Of a stretch of 15,236 bases of DNA, positions 6,668 through 14,569 are shown piece by piece. Source of the stretch: Desulfuromonadales bacterium (GTDB lineage Bacteria; Desulfobacterota; Desulfuromonadia; Desulfuromonadales; UBA2294); contig JACUTX010000045.1 in assembly GCA_014859615.1 (NCBI GenBank), forward strand, positions 1 to 15,236, given 5' to 3'. The position numbers were made by a program, and so were the translations under genes. Numbering within the stretch: position 1 is the stretch's first letter; each line of letters starts with the position of its first letter. A model generated the notes under the pieces. It saw only the letters and a list, made by a program, of their open reading frames with translations, did not search any database and was not told where the DNA came from.

Positions 6668-7578
6668 TGTAAACCCTTTTTGAGCTCGGTCAGAAGGTCG
6701 ATTTTGGTGCGGCACGCTTCGACGATTCCGTCGAATCGATGCAGACAGCCGCGACGTTCCAACCCTTTGATCAGCGCGGAAAATTTCGCTGCCGGTCCGG
6801 TTGCGATCAGAGGAAGAATTTCGATCGCTGACGTACCAAAACTGACCGCTTCACTGATCATCGAGGTTGAGTCTGCCGTAATGAAAACATAATCGCAGCT
6901 GGCCAAAAAATCCGGAATCGGATTCGCCGGATCGTCTGAATAGAGCCAGGTTTTAAAAAAGTCGAATTTTAACAGCATCGCTTCGACTTCAGGAGGAGTC
7001 CGGCGCGAGGTGCTGACCACAACTTTATGCTCCGGGAATAATTTTATTATCTGCTCGATCTGTTTGCAAAGCTTCTCCGGCTCCATCCGAAACACTTTAT
7101 TCGGGCCACCGATCACCAGTCCGAGATACGAAGATCCCGCCTCCGGCTTAAAAACAGCTTGTGGGCGTACTTTGCACAGATTGATCGGCAAGATTTGAAT
7201 ATTGGTACGGACCGGCGGCCGATCATGCTCCTGAGCGATAATCAGATCAAAGCCGCTGTAGCGATAGCCGCGCGGGAGCATAACGGCGACTGACCGCATC
7301 CCCGTTTTTTTTGCCAGGGTCCGGTTGGCATAATAGGTTTCGGATCCGGCGGAAACGATTGTCGTGCAACCTTGAACATCACCGGTCATTCTAAAGAGAG
7401 CTGTGGTGTAGAGCCCGATCCGGTCAAAAAGATACGACAGGCTCTTGCAGACGCGATTGCGAAATTTCACTTCGGCAACGACATAACCCTCCCCGGCCAG
7501 ATCGGCAAAGGCGATAGACTGGTTAACGTGCCCCGGCTTGCCATCACTCAGGATGAGATTTTTCTCCAGAGATGCCAT
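6664..7578 (-). CDS. ELM1-like (DUF1022) protein
   Basis: A 304-residue protein of the bacterial ELM1/DUF1022 family, related to plant mitochondrial-fission factor ELM1 and apparently of GT-B-like fold. Recognisable family segments are LSDGKPGHVNQS near the N-terminus, LVIGGPNKVFRM in the middle, VSTSRRTPPEV, and FITADSTSMISEAVSFGTS toward the C-terminus. In bacteria the family is often found beside LPS genes but its reaction is not established. It starts five bases after the Trm112 stop with a weak ribosome site, so coupling is likely, and it overlaps the GT4 gene by four bases. No signal peptide or membrane span is seen. A sugar-transfer role is inference from context and fold. Confidence 0.85.
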   Translation of the reverse strand: MASLEKNLILSDGKPGHVNQSIAFADLAGEGYVVAEVKFRNRVCKSLSYLFDRIGLYTTALFRMTGDVQGCTTIVSAGSETYYANRTLAKKTGMRSVAVMLPRGYRYSGFDLIIAQEHDRPPVRTNIQILPINLCKVRPQAVFKPEAGSSYLGLVIGGPNKVFRMEPEKLCKQIEQIIKLFPEHKVVVSTSRRTPPEVEAMLLKFDFFKTWLYSDDPANPIPDFLASCDYVFITADSTSMISEAVSFGTSAIEILPLIATGPAAKFSALIKGLERRGCLHRFDGIVEACRTKIDLLTELKKGLQ

Positions 7579-7583
7579 TCTAT

Positions 7584-7748
7584 TCAGAACGTTTCCGCTT
7601 CATCGACCAGCATCACCGGGATGCCATCGCGTACCGGGAATTTGAGCCGGCACTGATCACAAATCAGCACACAGTTCGCTTCATCCTGACGAATAGCCTC
7701 TTTGCACTGGGGGCAGGCGAGAATATCGAGCAGACGCTGTTCAATCAT
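7584..7748 (-). CDS. Trm112/YcaR-like small zinc-ribbon protein
   Basis: A 54-residue protein with two CPXC/CXXC pairs (C12-C15 in ACPQC and C30-C33 in ICDQC), then FPVRDGIPVML, the signature of the Trm112/YcaR family. These are small zinc-ribbon-like proteins; the eukaryotic Trm112 activates methyltransferases, while the bacterial role is unclear. In E. coli ycaR follows lpxK, so its place here near lpxK is the expected neighbourhood, separated only by the MntA/HepT pair. The start is well set: AGGAG lies seven bases before ATG at 7748, inside the end of hepT, with an 8-nt overlap. All four cysteines are present. Confidence 0.9.
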   Translation of the reverse strand: MIEQRLLDILACPQCKEAIRQDEANCVLICDQCRLKFPVRDGIPVMLVDEAETF

Positions 7749-8184
7749 CTTGCTTCTCCTCTGAATTTGCTGTTTCTTCGACTCTCAGAACCGTCTCAGC
7801 AAAGGTTCGAAAATCGTCCAACCTGGTTTCGATAATACTTCTCACAATCGCCAGATTCAATTTTCGGTAGTCGTGCACGGCAATGTTACGAAAACCGATC
7901 ATGGCTTTGAGCTGGTCACGTAATTGGGGATCAATGATCCCTGCGTCATGGAGCATGTCGTAAGCTTCACGGGATTCCTGCGGAACACCGAGTTTTTTAA
8001 CCCTGACCAGATGCATCGCTGCGTCGATAGAGGCTTCACAGGCTCGTTGCAGGTTGAGGATGATGGAGTCCTGGCGAGTGAAGTTCGTCTCCAGTTCACC
8101 CTGATGCCCCAGATATTCAGACTGCACCCGGGCAAGACAACGCTCTATTATGGCGACCTTATTCAACAACACATCATTTGTCAT
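7741..8184 (-). CDS. hepT: HepT-like HEPN-domain toxin (RNase)
   Basis: A 147-residue, mostly helical HEPN-domain protein. The RX4HXY motif is intact as R99-N-I-A-V-H104-D-Y106; R and H are the RNase residues and the tyrosine is the site that MntA-type antitoxins AMPylate in the characterised pair. It is therefore a potentially active toxin cutting RNA in the cytoplasm. ATG at 8184 is chosen for AGAGGG seven bases upstream and because it starts at the first HEPN helix; a start at 8235 would add unrelated residues. It overlaps mntA by 11 bases and trm112 by 8 bases. The order antitoxin then toxin is usual for this family. No promoter of its own is seen. Confidence 0.9.
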   Translation of the reverse strand: MTNDVLLNKVAIIERCLARVQSEYLGHQGELETNFTRQDSIILNLQRACEASIDAAMHLVRVKKLGVPQESREAYDMLHDAGIIDPQLRDQLKAMIGFRNIAVHDYRKLNLAIVRSIIETRLDDFRTFAETVLRVEETANSEEKQDD

Positions 8185-8581
8185 AGATGTTCCCTCTTTG
8201 ACGCACATCAGCCAGTATGTCGCGCCTCTCTTCATTCAGCCTGGCATAGCTGGAGTAGACGACATTTTCAAACTGTTCCACCTGATTACTATCTGCGCAG
8301 TAAAGACGTTCGCCGTGAGCGACGATCTGCATCCGCAGTACCGTTGACGCACCGAACAGATCGACAAGATCGACATCGCGACCAGCCAACGCGGCGAGCT
8401 TCTGGGCCAACTCCCAGCGATGCACAGAATCGAGCGGCGCAGAGGGCAAAACAGCAAGGTCGATATCACTCTCTGCACGCTGAGCATCGGTCCCATAGCT
8501 GCCAAAACGGTAGATCGCCTGACAATCCGGCAGGAGAGTCAAAAGCAATAAAACAAGTCGATCAACGGTTATGGTTTTCAT
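8174..8581 (-). CDS. mntA: MntA-like minimal nucleotidyltransferase antitoxin
   Basis: A 135-residue minimal nucleotidyltransferase. The GSX10DXD signature is exact: G27-S28, then D39-I-D41, with a third acidic residue at D71 in RDVDLVDL. In the known MntA/HepT system the antitoxin transfers AMP to the toxin tyrosine, neutralising it; with all three acidic residues present this copy should be active. Two starts exist: GTG at 8602, which overlaps the lpxK stop by four bases but has no ribosome site, and ATG at 8581, with AAAAGG about ten bases upstream. I prefer 8581, though coupled initiation at 8602 is possible. It is followed by hepT with an 11-base overlap. Mobility signs such as direct repeats around the pair were not seen. 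Confidence 0.9.
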   Translation of the reverse strand: MKTITVDRLVLLLLTLLPDCQAIYRFGSYGTDAQRAESDIDLAVLPSAPLDSVHRWELAQKLAALAGRDVDLVDLFGASTVLRMQIVAHGERLYCADSNQVEQFENVVYSSYARLNEERRDILADVRQRGNIYDK

Positions 8582-8598
8582 AGCATTTAAACCTTTTG

Positions 8599-9690
8599 TC
8601 ACACCACAACTTTAGAGATGCCTCTTTTTTCGCAGAGTCGATCAATCATCTGCTGTAACATTAGCTCATCCTCAAAGACCAGCCGCATCCCGACAGAGTA
8701 GCAAGGCAATGGGAGATGAAAAGGGTCAAGCTTCACCGCGTCCTTCTCCGTTGTCAGGAGAAGATCGGCCCCGGCAGCCAGCGTGCTTAAAGTTGCCAGT
8801 TGGGCCTTTGAGTAAACAACATGATCCGGAAACGCAAAGGTGCCACACAGATTGATCTTTGCCGCGCGCAAGGAGGCAAAGAACGCCTCCGGTTCAGCGA
8901 TACCGGCAAAAGCAAACACCCTTTTGCTCGTGATCTCTTTTAACTCCAGCGTCCCCCCATCGAGACGGCTGATTTCAGACGCAAGTTGATGGCGGCATCG
9001 AACCGACGGGACCGGCAGAGGCAGCGACGCGGAAGAATCCGGTCCACAGCGGGTCAAAATAACCAGGTCAGCCCTTCGAAGAGATTTGAACGGCTCACGC
9101 AAAATTCCGGCCGGGAGCAGATGTCCGTTTCCCGCCGGTCGTTGTCCATCGAGAAGAACGATATCGAGATCTCTGGCAACGGCGCGATGCTGAAAAGCAT
9201 CATCAAGCACCACACAGTCAACCTGACACTCCTCGATCAACAGCCTGATCCCATCGATTCTCTTCGGTGCGATTGCGATCGGCACGGTGGGGTTACGCCG
9301 GGCCAGAAGAACCGGCTCGTCTCCGGCCTGATCTGCCGGTAAAAGTTGCGAGTGGCCATTTGAAACCAGCGCCGCTGTCCCGTTAAACGTTCCGCCGTAG
9401 CCGCGACTGACCATCCCGACCCTGCACCCCCTGCTCACCAGCTCTTTGACCAGAAAATCGACCACCGGAGTTTTACCTGTCCCGCCGGCGGCGATATTTC
9501 CGACTGAGATGACCGCAATCCCGGAATTTTCAACCAAACGAAATCGCCTGTCATAGAGAAGATTACGGATCGAAATCACGAAACGATAGACCCAGCTTAT
9601 CGGGAGAAGCAGTCCGGTCACAAGCCTGAACACGCCACCTTCGATCCGGCCGGTTGCATAGTTGCGAAACAGGGTCCTAAACCGGGACAT
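8599..9690 (-). CDS. lpxK: Tetraacyldisaccharide 4'-kinase LpxK
   Basis: LpxK phosphorylates the 4' position of the lipid A disaccharide at the inner face of the cytoplasmic membrane to give lipid IVA. The 363-residue product has a hydrophobic amphipathic N-terminus (about 21-46) for membrane contact, a Walker A motif AGGTGKTP (68-75), VSRGYGG downstream, and VVLDDAFQHR, the typical LpxK acidic/Walker-B-like segment. ATG at 9690 is favoured by AAGGA six bases upstream; ATG at 9696 or 9714 would add two or eight residues. It overlaps the end of waaA by 14 bases. Length and motifs are normal for the family. Confidence 0.95.
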   Translation of the reverse strand: MSRFRTLFRNYATGRIEGGVFRLVTGLLLPISWVYRFVISIRNLLYDRRFRLVENSGIAVISVGNIAAGGTGKTPVVDFLVKELVSRGCRVGMVSRGYGGTFNGTAALVSNGHSQLLPADQAGDEPVLLARRNPTVPIAIAPKRIDGIRLLIEECQVDCVVLDDAFQHRAVARDLDIVLLDGQRPAGNGHLLPAGILREPFKSLRRADLVILTRCGPDSSASLPLPVPSVRCRHQLASEISRLDGGTLELKEITSKRVFAFAGIAEPEAFFASLRAAKINLCGTFAFPDHVVYSKAQLATLSTLAAGADLLLTTEKDAVKLDPFHLPLPCYSVGMRLVFEDELMLQQMIDRLCEKRGISKVVV

Positions 9691-10984
9691 CGCCATCCTT
9701 GAGAATCCTGTCAATAACAGCGATGGTCTCGGCTGTCGCTCCGGCGTTCCGATCGATTAACCCGAAGCCGGACAGCCCGACGCTTTCGCGCAGCGATTCG
9801 TGTTGCAACAGTGTCTCCATCCGTTCAGCCAACCCTTTTGCATTTTCAACTTTCCAACCACCACAAGACTTCAGAATCAACTGTGAAATTTCTTTAAAAT
9901 TGTGCATATAGGGGCCGAATAAAACAGGCTTTTTAAGCAGTGCCGCTTCAAGAACATTGTGGCCGCCGACCGGCACGAAACTGCCGCCGACAAAAACAAC
10001 ATCGGCCACTTTATAAAGTGGCATGATCTCGCCAATCGTATCGACCAGCAGAACTTCACCGCTCTGCAATTCAGTGTCGCCCGCTTTGAGTTGACTCCTT
10101 AACCGATAGGGAGTCCCTTGTTTCGAGAGCATGTCAGCAACCAGGCGAGTTCTTTGCGGGTGCCTTGGAACCAGCACCAAAACCAGATTATTGAATTGCG
10201 CAAGAAGCTGTCGATAAACGGTGACAAGCTGCTCCTCCTCCCCGGCATGAGTGCTGCCGGCTACCCAGATCAGAAGATCCGGGGAGAGTCGATAGAGCGA
10301 TTTTATCTGTTCAACAGACGGTATGGCACTCAAATCGATCTGCATGTCAAACTTCAAATTTCGCGACACCGAAACTTTGGCTGACGGCGCGCCGAGAACC
10401 TTAATCCGGTCCGCATCCTGAATCGACTGCATACAAAAAGCATCAAATTGCTTTAATAGCAGACTGAAGATCCCTCTGAAGCGAAGATACCGCGGAAAGG
10501 AGCGATCTGAAATGCGACCATTGACCATAATCAGTTTTGTCCCGCGCCGTTTTGTGTGCCGGACAAAGTTAGGCCAGATTTCAGTTTCAACGATAATCAC
10601 AACGGCAGGCTTTATTTTCTTCAGAGACCAGGCAACAACCCACGACAAATCAAACGGAAAATAGATACAGGCATCGATCTCCTTGATCTCACTGGCGATA
10701 GCGTGCCCTGTCTCGGTGACATTAGAAATAAGAATGCCAGCATCGGGATACGTTTTACGTAAGACTTTAATCAGCGGTATCGCCGCGCGAGTCTCGCCGA
10801 CGGAGACCGCATGCACCCAGAACACCTGTTTCCCATCGAGTTTCGCCAGCTTGTTTTTGTCATACCAGCCAAACCGTTCCCGGATGCCACGACGGGTTTT
10901 ACCGAAGCGCACCCCCTTGATGAGATAATACGGAACCAGAATCAGTGCGACCACGATCAGGATCACATTATACAGAAAATACAC
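9677..10984 (-). CDS. waaA: 3-deoxy-D-manno-octulosonic acid (Kdo) transferase WaaA
   Basis: WaaA transfers Kdo from CMP-Kdo to lipid IVA, at the inner leaflet. The 435-residue GT-B protein (GT30) has an N-terminal membrane anchor (about 2-20), then FWVHAVSVGETRAA with the conserved VGE catalytic glutamate, VETEIWPN, and C-terminal FVGGSFVPVGGHNVLEAA, the donor-site motif. I choose a GTG start at 10984 because TGGAGG (10996-10991) sits six bases upstream and the product then begins at the anchor; ATG at 11026 would add 14 residues copied from the end of the upstream gene. It overlaps the acyltransferase by 17 bases. Whether it adds one or two Kdo cannot be read from sequence. Confidence 0.95.
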   Translation of the reverse strand: MYFLYNVILIVVALILVPYYLIKGVRFGKTRRGIRERFGWYDKNKLAKLDGKQVFWVHAVSVGETRAAIPLIKVLRKTYPDAGILISNVTETGHAIASEIKEIDACIYFPFDLSWVVAWSLKKIKPAVVIIVETEIWPNFVRHTKRRGTKLIMVNGRISDRSFPRYLRFRGIFSLLLKQFDAFCMQSIQDADRIKVLGAPSAKVSVSRNLKFDMQIDLSAIPSVEQIKSLYRLSPDLLIWVAGSTHAGEEEQLVTVYRQLLAQFNNLVLVLVPRHPQRTRLVADMLSKQGTPYRLRSQLKAGDTELQSGEVLLVDTIGEIMPLYKVADVVFVGGSFVPVGGHNVLEAALLKKPVLFGPYMHNFKEISQLILKSCGGWKVENAKGLAERMETLLQHESLRESVGLSGFGLIDRNAGATAETIAVIDRILKDGDVPV

Positions 10985-11639
10985 CAGATGCCTCCAGGCG
11001 GGCCGCAGCCCGTTGACTGTTGTCATTCATCGCTTGTTCCAACCGGGAACAAAAAGTTTCAACATTTTCGTCTTTATTAAAATAAAGAGGCGGGCCAAAG
11101 GAGTAGACCGCCCGGGCAAACGGGAACGGCAACAAAAACCGGTCCCAGGACGCAAATCGATGACCGCGACTGCAGACAAAACACATCGGCACCACCGGTC
11201 GATCGGAGAGGCGGGCTAATTGGCCAACGCCCGGCTTGACAACATGTCGTGGACCACGTGGACCGTCCGGAGTGAAGACCAGATCATACGGCTCTCGCCC
11301 TAATGTGATCATCTGTTTCAACGCCGCCTTGCCACCCCGACTGCTTGAGCCGCGCACGGCACCCTGACCGAAATAACGCATGACCCTGGCAATCAGTTCG
11401 CCATCCTTGGAAGCGCTGATCAGAATTCTGGCACCGGGGCCGCGATACCCCATGACCATCAGCAACAGTTGATCGTGCCAGAAAGAGAGGATAACCGCCT
11501 TCTTCTCGTCCCAGATCGCTTTGACATGGTTTTCACCGACAAACTCGATCTTCAAGGTTGCATGGAGGAGACGGATAATGCCGGCGGCCAGAACGGTCGC
11601 AACATTGAGCAGCAGCCAATCGGTGATCCGTCTGAGCAT
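10968..11639 (-). CDS. DUF374 lysophospholipid-type acyltransferase, candidate lipid A secondary acyltransferase (LpxJ-like)
   Basis: A 223-residue acyltransferase with a hydrophobic N-terminal helix (about 8-25), the catalytic histidine region SFWHDQLL (H55), and the DUF374 hallmark FTPDGPRGPRHVVKPG (about 121-136). DUF374 proteins include LpxJ of Helicobacter/Campylobacter, a lipid A secondary acyltransferase unrelated in sequence to LpxL/LpxM. No LpxL/LpxM-type gene is in the window, and this gene lies between msbA and waaA, so an LpxJ-like role in completing lipid A is a good inference, not shown. ATG at 11639 abuts the msbA stop and has AAGGA seven bases upstream. It overlaps waaA by 17 bases. 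Confidence 0.85.
   Translation of the reverse strand: MLRRITDWLLLNVATVLAAGIIRLLHATLKIEFVGENHVKAIWDEKKAVILSFWHDQLLLMVMGYRGPGARILISASKDGELIARVMRYFGQGAVRGSSSRGGKAALKQMITLGREPYDLVFTPDGPRGPRHVVKPGVGQLARLSDRPVVPMCFVCSRGHRFASWDRFLLPFPFARAVYSFGPPLYFNKDENVETFCSRLEQAMNDNSQRAAARLEASGVFSV
10991..10996 (-). promoter_or_regulatory. Ribosome binding site deciding the GTG start of waaA
   Basis: Minus-strand TGGAGG lies six bases before GTG at 10984, inside the 3' end of the acyltransferase gene. No comparable site precedes the in-frame ATG at 11026, so this site decides the start and implies that waaA translation begins before upstream translation ends. Confidence 0.7.
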
Positions 11640-13382
11640 TTAAACGTCCTTGAACTGCATATCGTAAAGTTTTCGGTACAGACCATCATGGGCGAGCAGC
11701 TCTGTATGACTTCCGATCTCGCGGATCTCTCCGGCCTCCATCACCACAATCCGGTCCGCAGACATGATCGTCGACAGCCGGTGAGCAATGACAATGGTTG
11801 TGCGTCCCTGCATCAGGTTCCCCATCGCCTGCTGAACAATCGCCTCGCTTTCGGTATCGAGGGCACTGGTCGCCTCATCGAGAATCAGCACCGGAGCATC
11901 CTGACAGATGGCCCGGGCGATACAAATCCGCTGACGTTGACCCCCGGAAAGACGCAAGCCACGGTCACCGATGTTCGTGTCATAACCGTCCGGAAGGTTT
12001 TCTACAAACTCTTCGGCATACGCCTGCCGGGCAGCGGCACGGACTTCTTCCAGTGTGGCATCACGCCCGTAGCCGATATTATTACGAATCGTGTCATTAA
12101 ACAAAAACGATTCCTGATCCACCATTGTGATATTACGATGAATAGAAGCGAGAGACAAAGAACGCAAGTCGACGCCATCAAGGCGGATAACCCCGGAATC
12201 CGGATCGTAAAAACGACAGAGCATACCGGCAAATGTCGTTTTTCCGGCTCCACTCGCTCCGACCAGTGCCACAATTTCACCTGGAGAGACGTGTAGATTG
12301 ACATCACTCAGAGCGATGTCACCACCTGCGTCATAGTAAAAATTGACATGATCGAAACTCACCTCTCCACGAGCGCGATCGATAACCACCGGAGCAGCCG
12401 GTTCGACGATTTCAGCCTCGATCTCCTGCAATTCTAAAACCCTCTCTGCGGCACCCATCCCCATCTGAAACGTTTCATTAACCCGAATCAGGCGTTTGAC
12501 CGGCGCATACAGCATGACAATGGCAGCAACAACAGAGAAGAGCTCCCCTTGCGTCATATCACCACGCATGACGCGTTCCAATCCCATCCAAAGGACTGCA
12601 GCGACACCAAACGAGGTGACGACTTCAACGATCGATGAGGAGAGAGATGAATATTTAAAGGTTTTGCGTAGATGATTATAATAGGTTTTATTGCGCAGAC
12701 GAAAATCATCATTAACTTTTTGCTCGGTTCCGAAGACTTTAATCACCTTGGTCCCTGAACAGGACTGTTCAAGCGCGGTCGTCAGATAAGCAATCGCCTC
12801 CTGACTTTTGCGTGTCACTTTTTTTATTTTTCGAGCCAGTAAAATCGCGGGCCCGGCCGTGGCGGGTAATACAACGAATGCGATCAACGCCATCTGCCAG
12901 TCGGTATAAAAAGCGACGCCGATCAGTGCGATCATCGTCACCCCTTCACGCAGACCGCTCACCAATGTTTCCGAGAGCATCTGCGAGAGCATGCCGATAT
13001 CATTCAGCACACTGGACATAATAGAGCCGGTCGGTGTCTTCAGGTGAAAACGCATTGACAGACGTGTAATGTGTGAAAAGACATCGTTACGCAGATCCTG
13101 TATCGCCAGCTGGCCAGCAGTCCGTATGAAATAGTTCTGCGCATAACGACCGATCGCTTTTAACAAAGAGATCCCGATCACCAGGACAGGAACAAACAGA
13201 ACCATTTTCGGGTCTTGCTCAACGATCACATAATCGACAAACGGCTGGACCAGCTTTGCCATCGCCGCATCTGTGCCACCGACCACAAGCGAAGCGAGCA
13301 TCGAAATGATAATACGCCAGCGATACGGCTTGGCGTAGGCGAGAAAACGTCGAAAAAGACCTATTTTCTTAAGATTTTTCAT
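11640..13382 (-). CDS. msbA: Lipid A export ATP-binding/permease protein MsbA
   Basis: MsbA is the homodimeric ABC half-transporter that flips lipid A-core across the inner membrane. The 580-residue product has an N-terminal six-helix transmembrane domain (about 1-320) and a C-terminal ATPase domain with Walker A GASGAGKTT, Q-loop VDQESFLF, signature LSGGQRQR, Walker B VLILDEAT, the D-loop SALD and the switch histidine IAHRLS. All catalytic residues are present and the length is that of the family. ATG at 13382 is preceded by GGAGAG, and the gene overlaps lpxB by 14 bases. Generic export of another lipid cannot be excluded from sequence, but its place between lpxB and waaA/lpxK argues strongly for lipid A. 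Confidence 0.93.
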   Translation of the reverse strand: MKNLKKIGLFRRFLAYAKPYRWRIIISMLASLVVGGTDAAMAKLVQPFVDYVIVEQDPKMVLFVPVLVIGISLLKAIGRYAQNYFIRTAGQLAIQDLRNDVFSHITRLSMRFHLKTPTGSIMSSVLNDIGMLSQMLSETLVSGLREGVTMIALIGVAFYTDWQMALIAFVVLPATAGPAILLARKIKKVTRKSQEAIAYLTTALEQSCSGTKVIKVFGTEQKVNDDFRLRNKTYYNHLRKTFKYSSLSSSIVEVVTSFGVAAVLWMGLERVMRGDMTQGELFSVVAAIVMLYAPVKRLIRVNETFQMGMGAAERVLELQEIEAEIVEPAAPVVIDRARGEVSFDHVNFYYDAGGDIALSDVNLHVSPGEIVALVGASGAGKTTFAGMLCRFYDPDSGVIRLDGVDLRSLSLASIHRNITMVDQESFLFNDTIRNNIGYGRDATLEEVRAAARQAYAEEFVENLPDGYDTNIGDRGLRLSGGQRQRICIARAICQDAPVLILDEATSALDTESEAIVQQAMGNLMQGRTTIVIAHRLSTIMSADRIVVMEAGEIREIGSHTELLAHDGLYRKLYDMQFKDV

Positions 13383-14544
13383 ACGACTCTCCGGTCATTT
13401 CCTGCACAATTTCGGCAACTTTTAACGAACAACCTGGAGCCCCCATTAATTTACGGACTTCATCCAGTCCGCTACAGATTTGCGCTTTACAGTCCGGATC
13501 ATCCAGAATTTTTAACATCTCGGCAGCCAGCTTTTCCGGCGTCGCATCCTCCTGCAGAAACTCCCGAACTACCTCACGCCCGGCGATGATATTAACCAGG
13601 GAGACGTAAGGGATTTTCACCACCTGGCGGGCAATAGCGGCCGATATGGCTGAAGTCCGATACATGACCGCCAACGGGGTGCCGGTCAGAGCAATCTGCA
13701 AGGTCACCGTCCCTGAGACGGCCAGAACTGCCGAGCAGGCGGCAGCGACAGTATAGATATCGTTCTCGACAATTTCGACCGCAAGACCGCTGGCAGTGAT
13801 CTGCGCAGCGATCTCGGCCCGATCCAGAGAAGAGGCGAGAGGGAGTACAAACTTCAGTTCTGGACGCTCTGCCGAGAGTAGACGCGCCGCCTGCAACATC
13901 GTGTCGAGATTGTAACGGATTTCTGAACGACGACTGCCGGGAAACAGTCCGACAATCTGTTCGCCGGCCGTGTCGTTGAAACCTTTCAGATCTGTTTTGA
14001 CCTTAAGCGAGGCGGCGTAATCATCGAGCAGCGGATTGCCGACGTAATCGGCTTGTAAACCATAAGGTTTGTAAAATTCAGGTTCAAACGGAAAAATCAC
14101 CGCCATCCGATCGACAGTTGCCGCCAGCGTTTTTGCACGCCCCTGCCGCCACGCCCAGACTTTTGGGGCGATATAATAGAGGATCGGAATCCCGGCTTTT
14201 TTGGCCGCCCTGGCCAGACGCATATTGAATCCGGGAAAATCGACCAGAATCAGCAGATCCGGACGTTGTTCAGATATAAAGGCCGCCGTAACACGCTTGA
14301 ACGCTCGGCGGATGGCCGGGAGACGCCCGATGACTTCAACAAACCCCATGACCGAGATCTCATCATAGCAGAGGAGCGTTTCGCACCCCGCAGCGCGCAT
14401 CTTTGGCCCGGTCACGCCAAAAAAGGAGAGCCCGGGGTTGATCACCCGGGCAGCTTGAATCATATTGGCCGCATGCAGATCGCCGGAAGGCTCACCGGCA
14501 ACAATCAGAACACGTTGCGCTTTTTTTGTCGTCAATACAGACAT
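13369..14544 (-). CDS. lpxB: Lipid-A-disaccharide synthase LpxB
   Basis: LpxB joins UDP-2,3-diacylglucosamine with lipid X to form the lipid A disaccharide, as a peripheral inner-membrane GT19 enzyme. The 391-residue product begins with VLIVAGEPSGDLHA (12-25), the LpxB signature, and has VDFPGFNMRLA, YYIAPKVWAW, and LFPGSRRSEI for donor binding, all typical. ATG at 14544 follows the lpxA stop by 25 bases; the ribosome site (GGCGGG then CACCATT) is modest. UDP-2,3-diacylglucosamine hydrolase (LpxH/LpxI), which supplies one substrate, is not encoded between lpxA and lpxB and must lie elsewhere. Confidence 0.96.
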   Translation of the reverse strand: MSVLTTKKAQRVLIVAGEPSGDLHAANMIQAARVINPGLSFFGVTGPKMRAAGCETLLCYDEISVMGFVEVIGRLPAIRRAFKRVTAAFISEQRPDLLILVDFPGFNMRLARAAKKAGIPILYYIAPKVWAWRQGRAKTLAATVDRMAVIFPFEPEFYKPYGLQADYVGNPLLDDYAASLKVKTDLKGFNDTAGEQIVGLFPGSRRSEIRYNLDTMLQAARLLSAERPELKFVLPLASSLDRAEIAAQITASGLAVEIVENDIYTVAAACSAVLAVSGTVTLQIALTGTPLAVMYRTSAISAAIARQVVKIPYVSLVNIIAGREVVREFLQEDATPEKLAAEMLKILDDPDCKAQICSGLDEVRKLMGAPGCSLKVAEIVQEMTGESYEKS

Positions 14545-14569
14545 AATGGTGCCCGCCGCGGATCTGCGC

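Noticed and set aside
7584..8602. Mobile-element insertion carrying the MntA/HepT pair.
   Set aside because: I saw no transposase, inverted terminal repeats or target-site duplication around the pair; tight overlaps argue for a precise, old insertion or ancestral arrangement.
11026..11026. ATG at 11026 as start of waaA.
   Set aside because: It lacks a ribosome site and adds 14 residues before the membrane anchor, whereas GTG at 10984 has TGGAGG at ideal spacing.
11469..12296. A 275-codon plus-strand frame antisense to the acyltransferase and msbA.
   Set aside because: It lies opposite well-identified coding sequence (MsbA ATPase domain and the DUF374 N-terminus) and has no family-like features.
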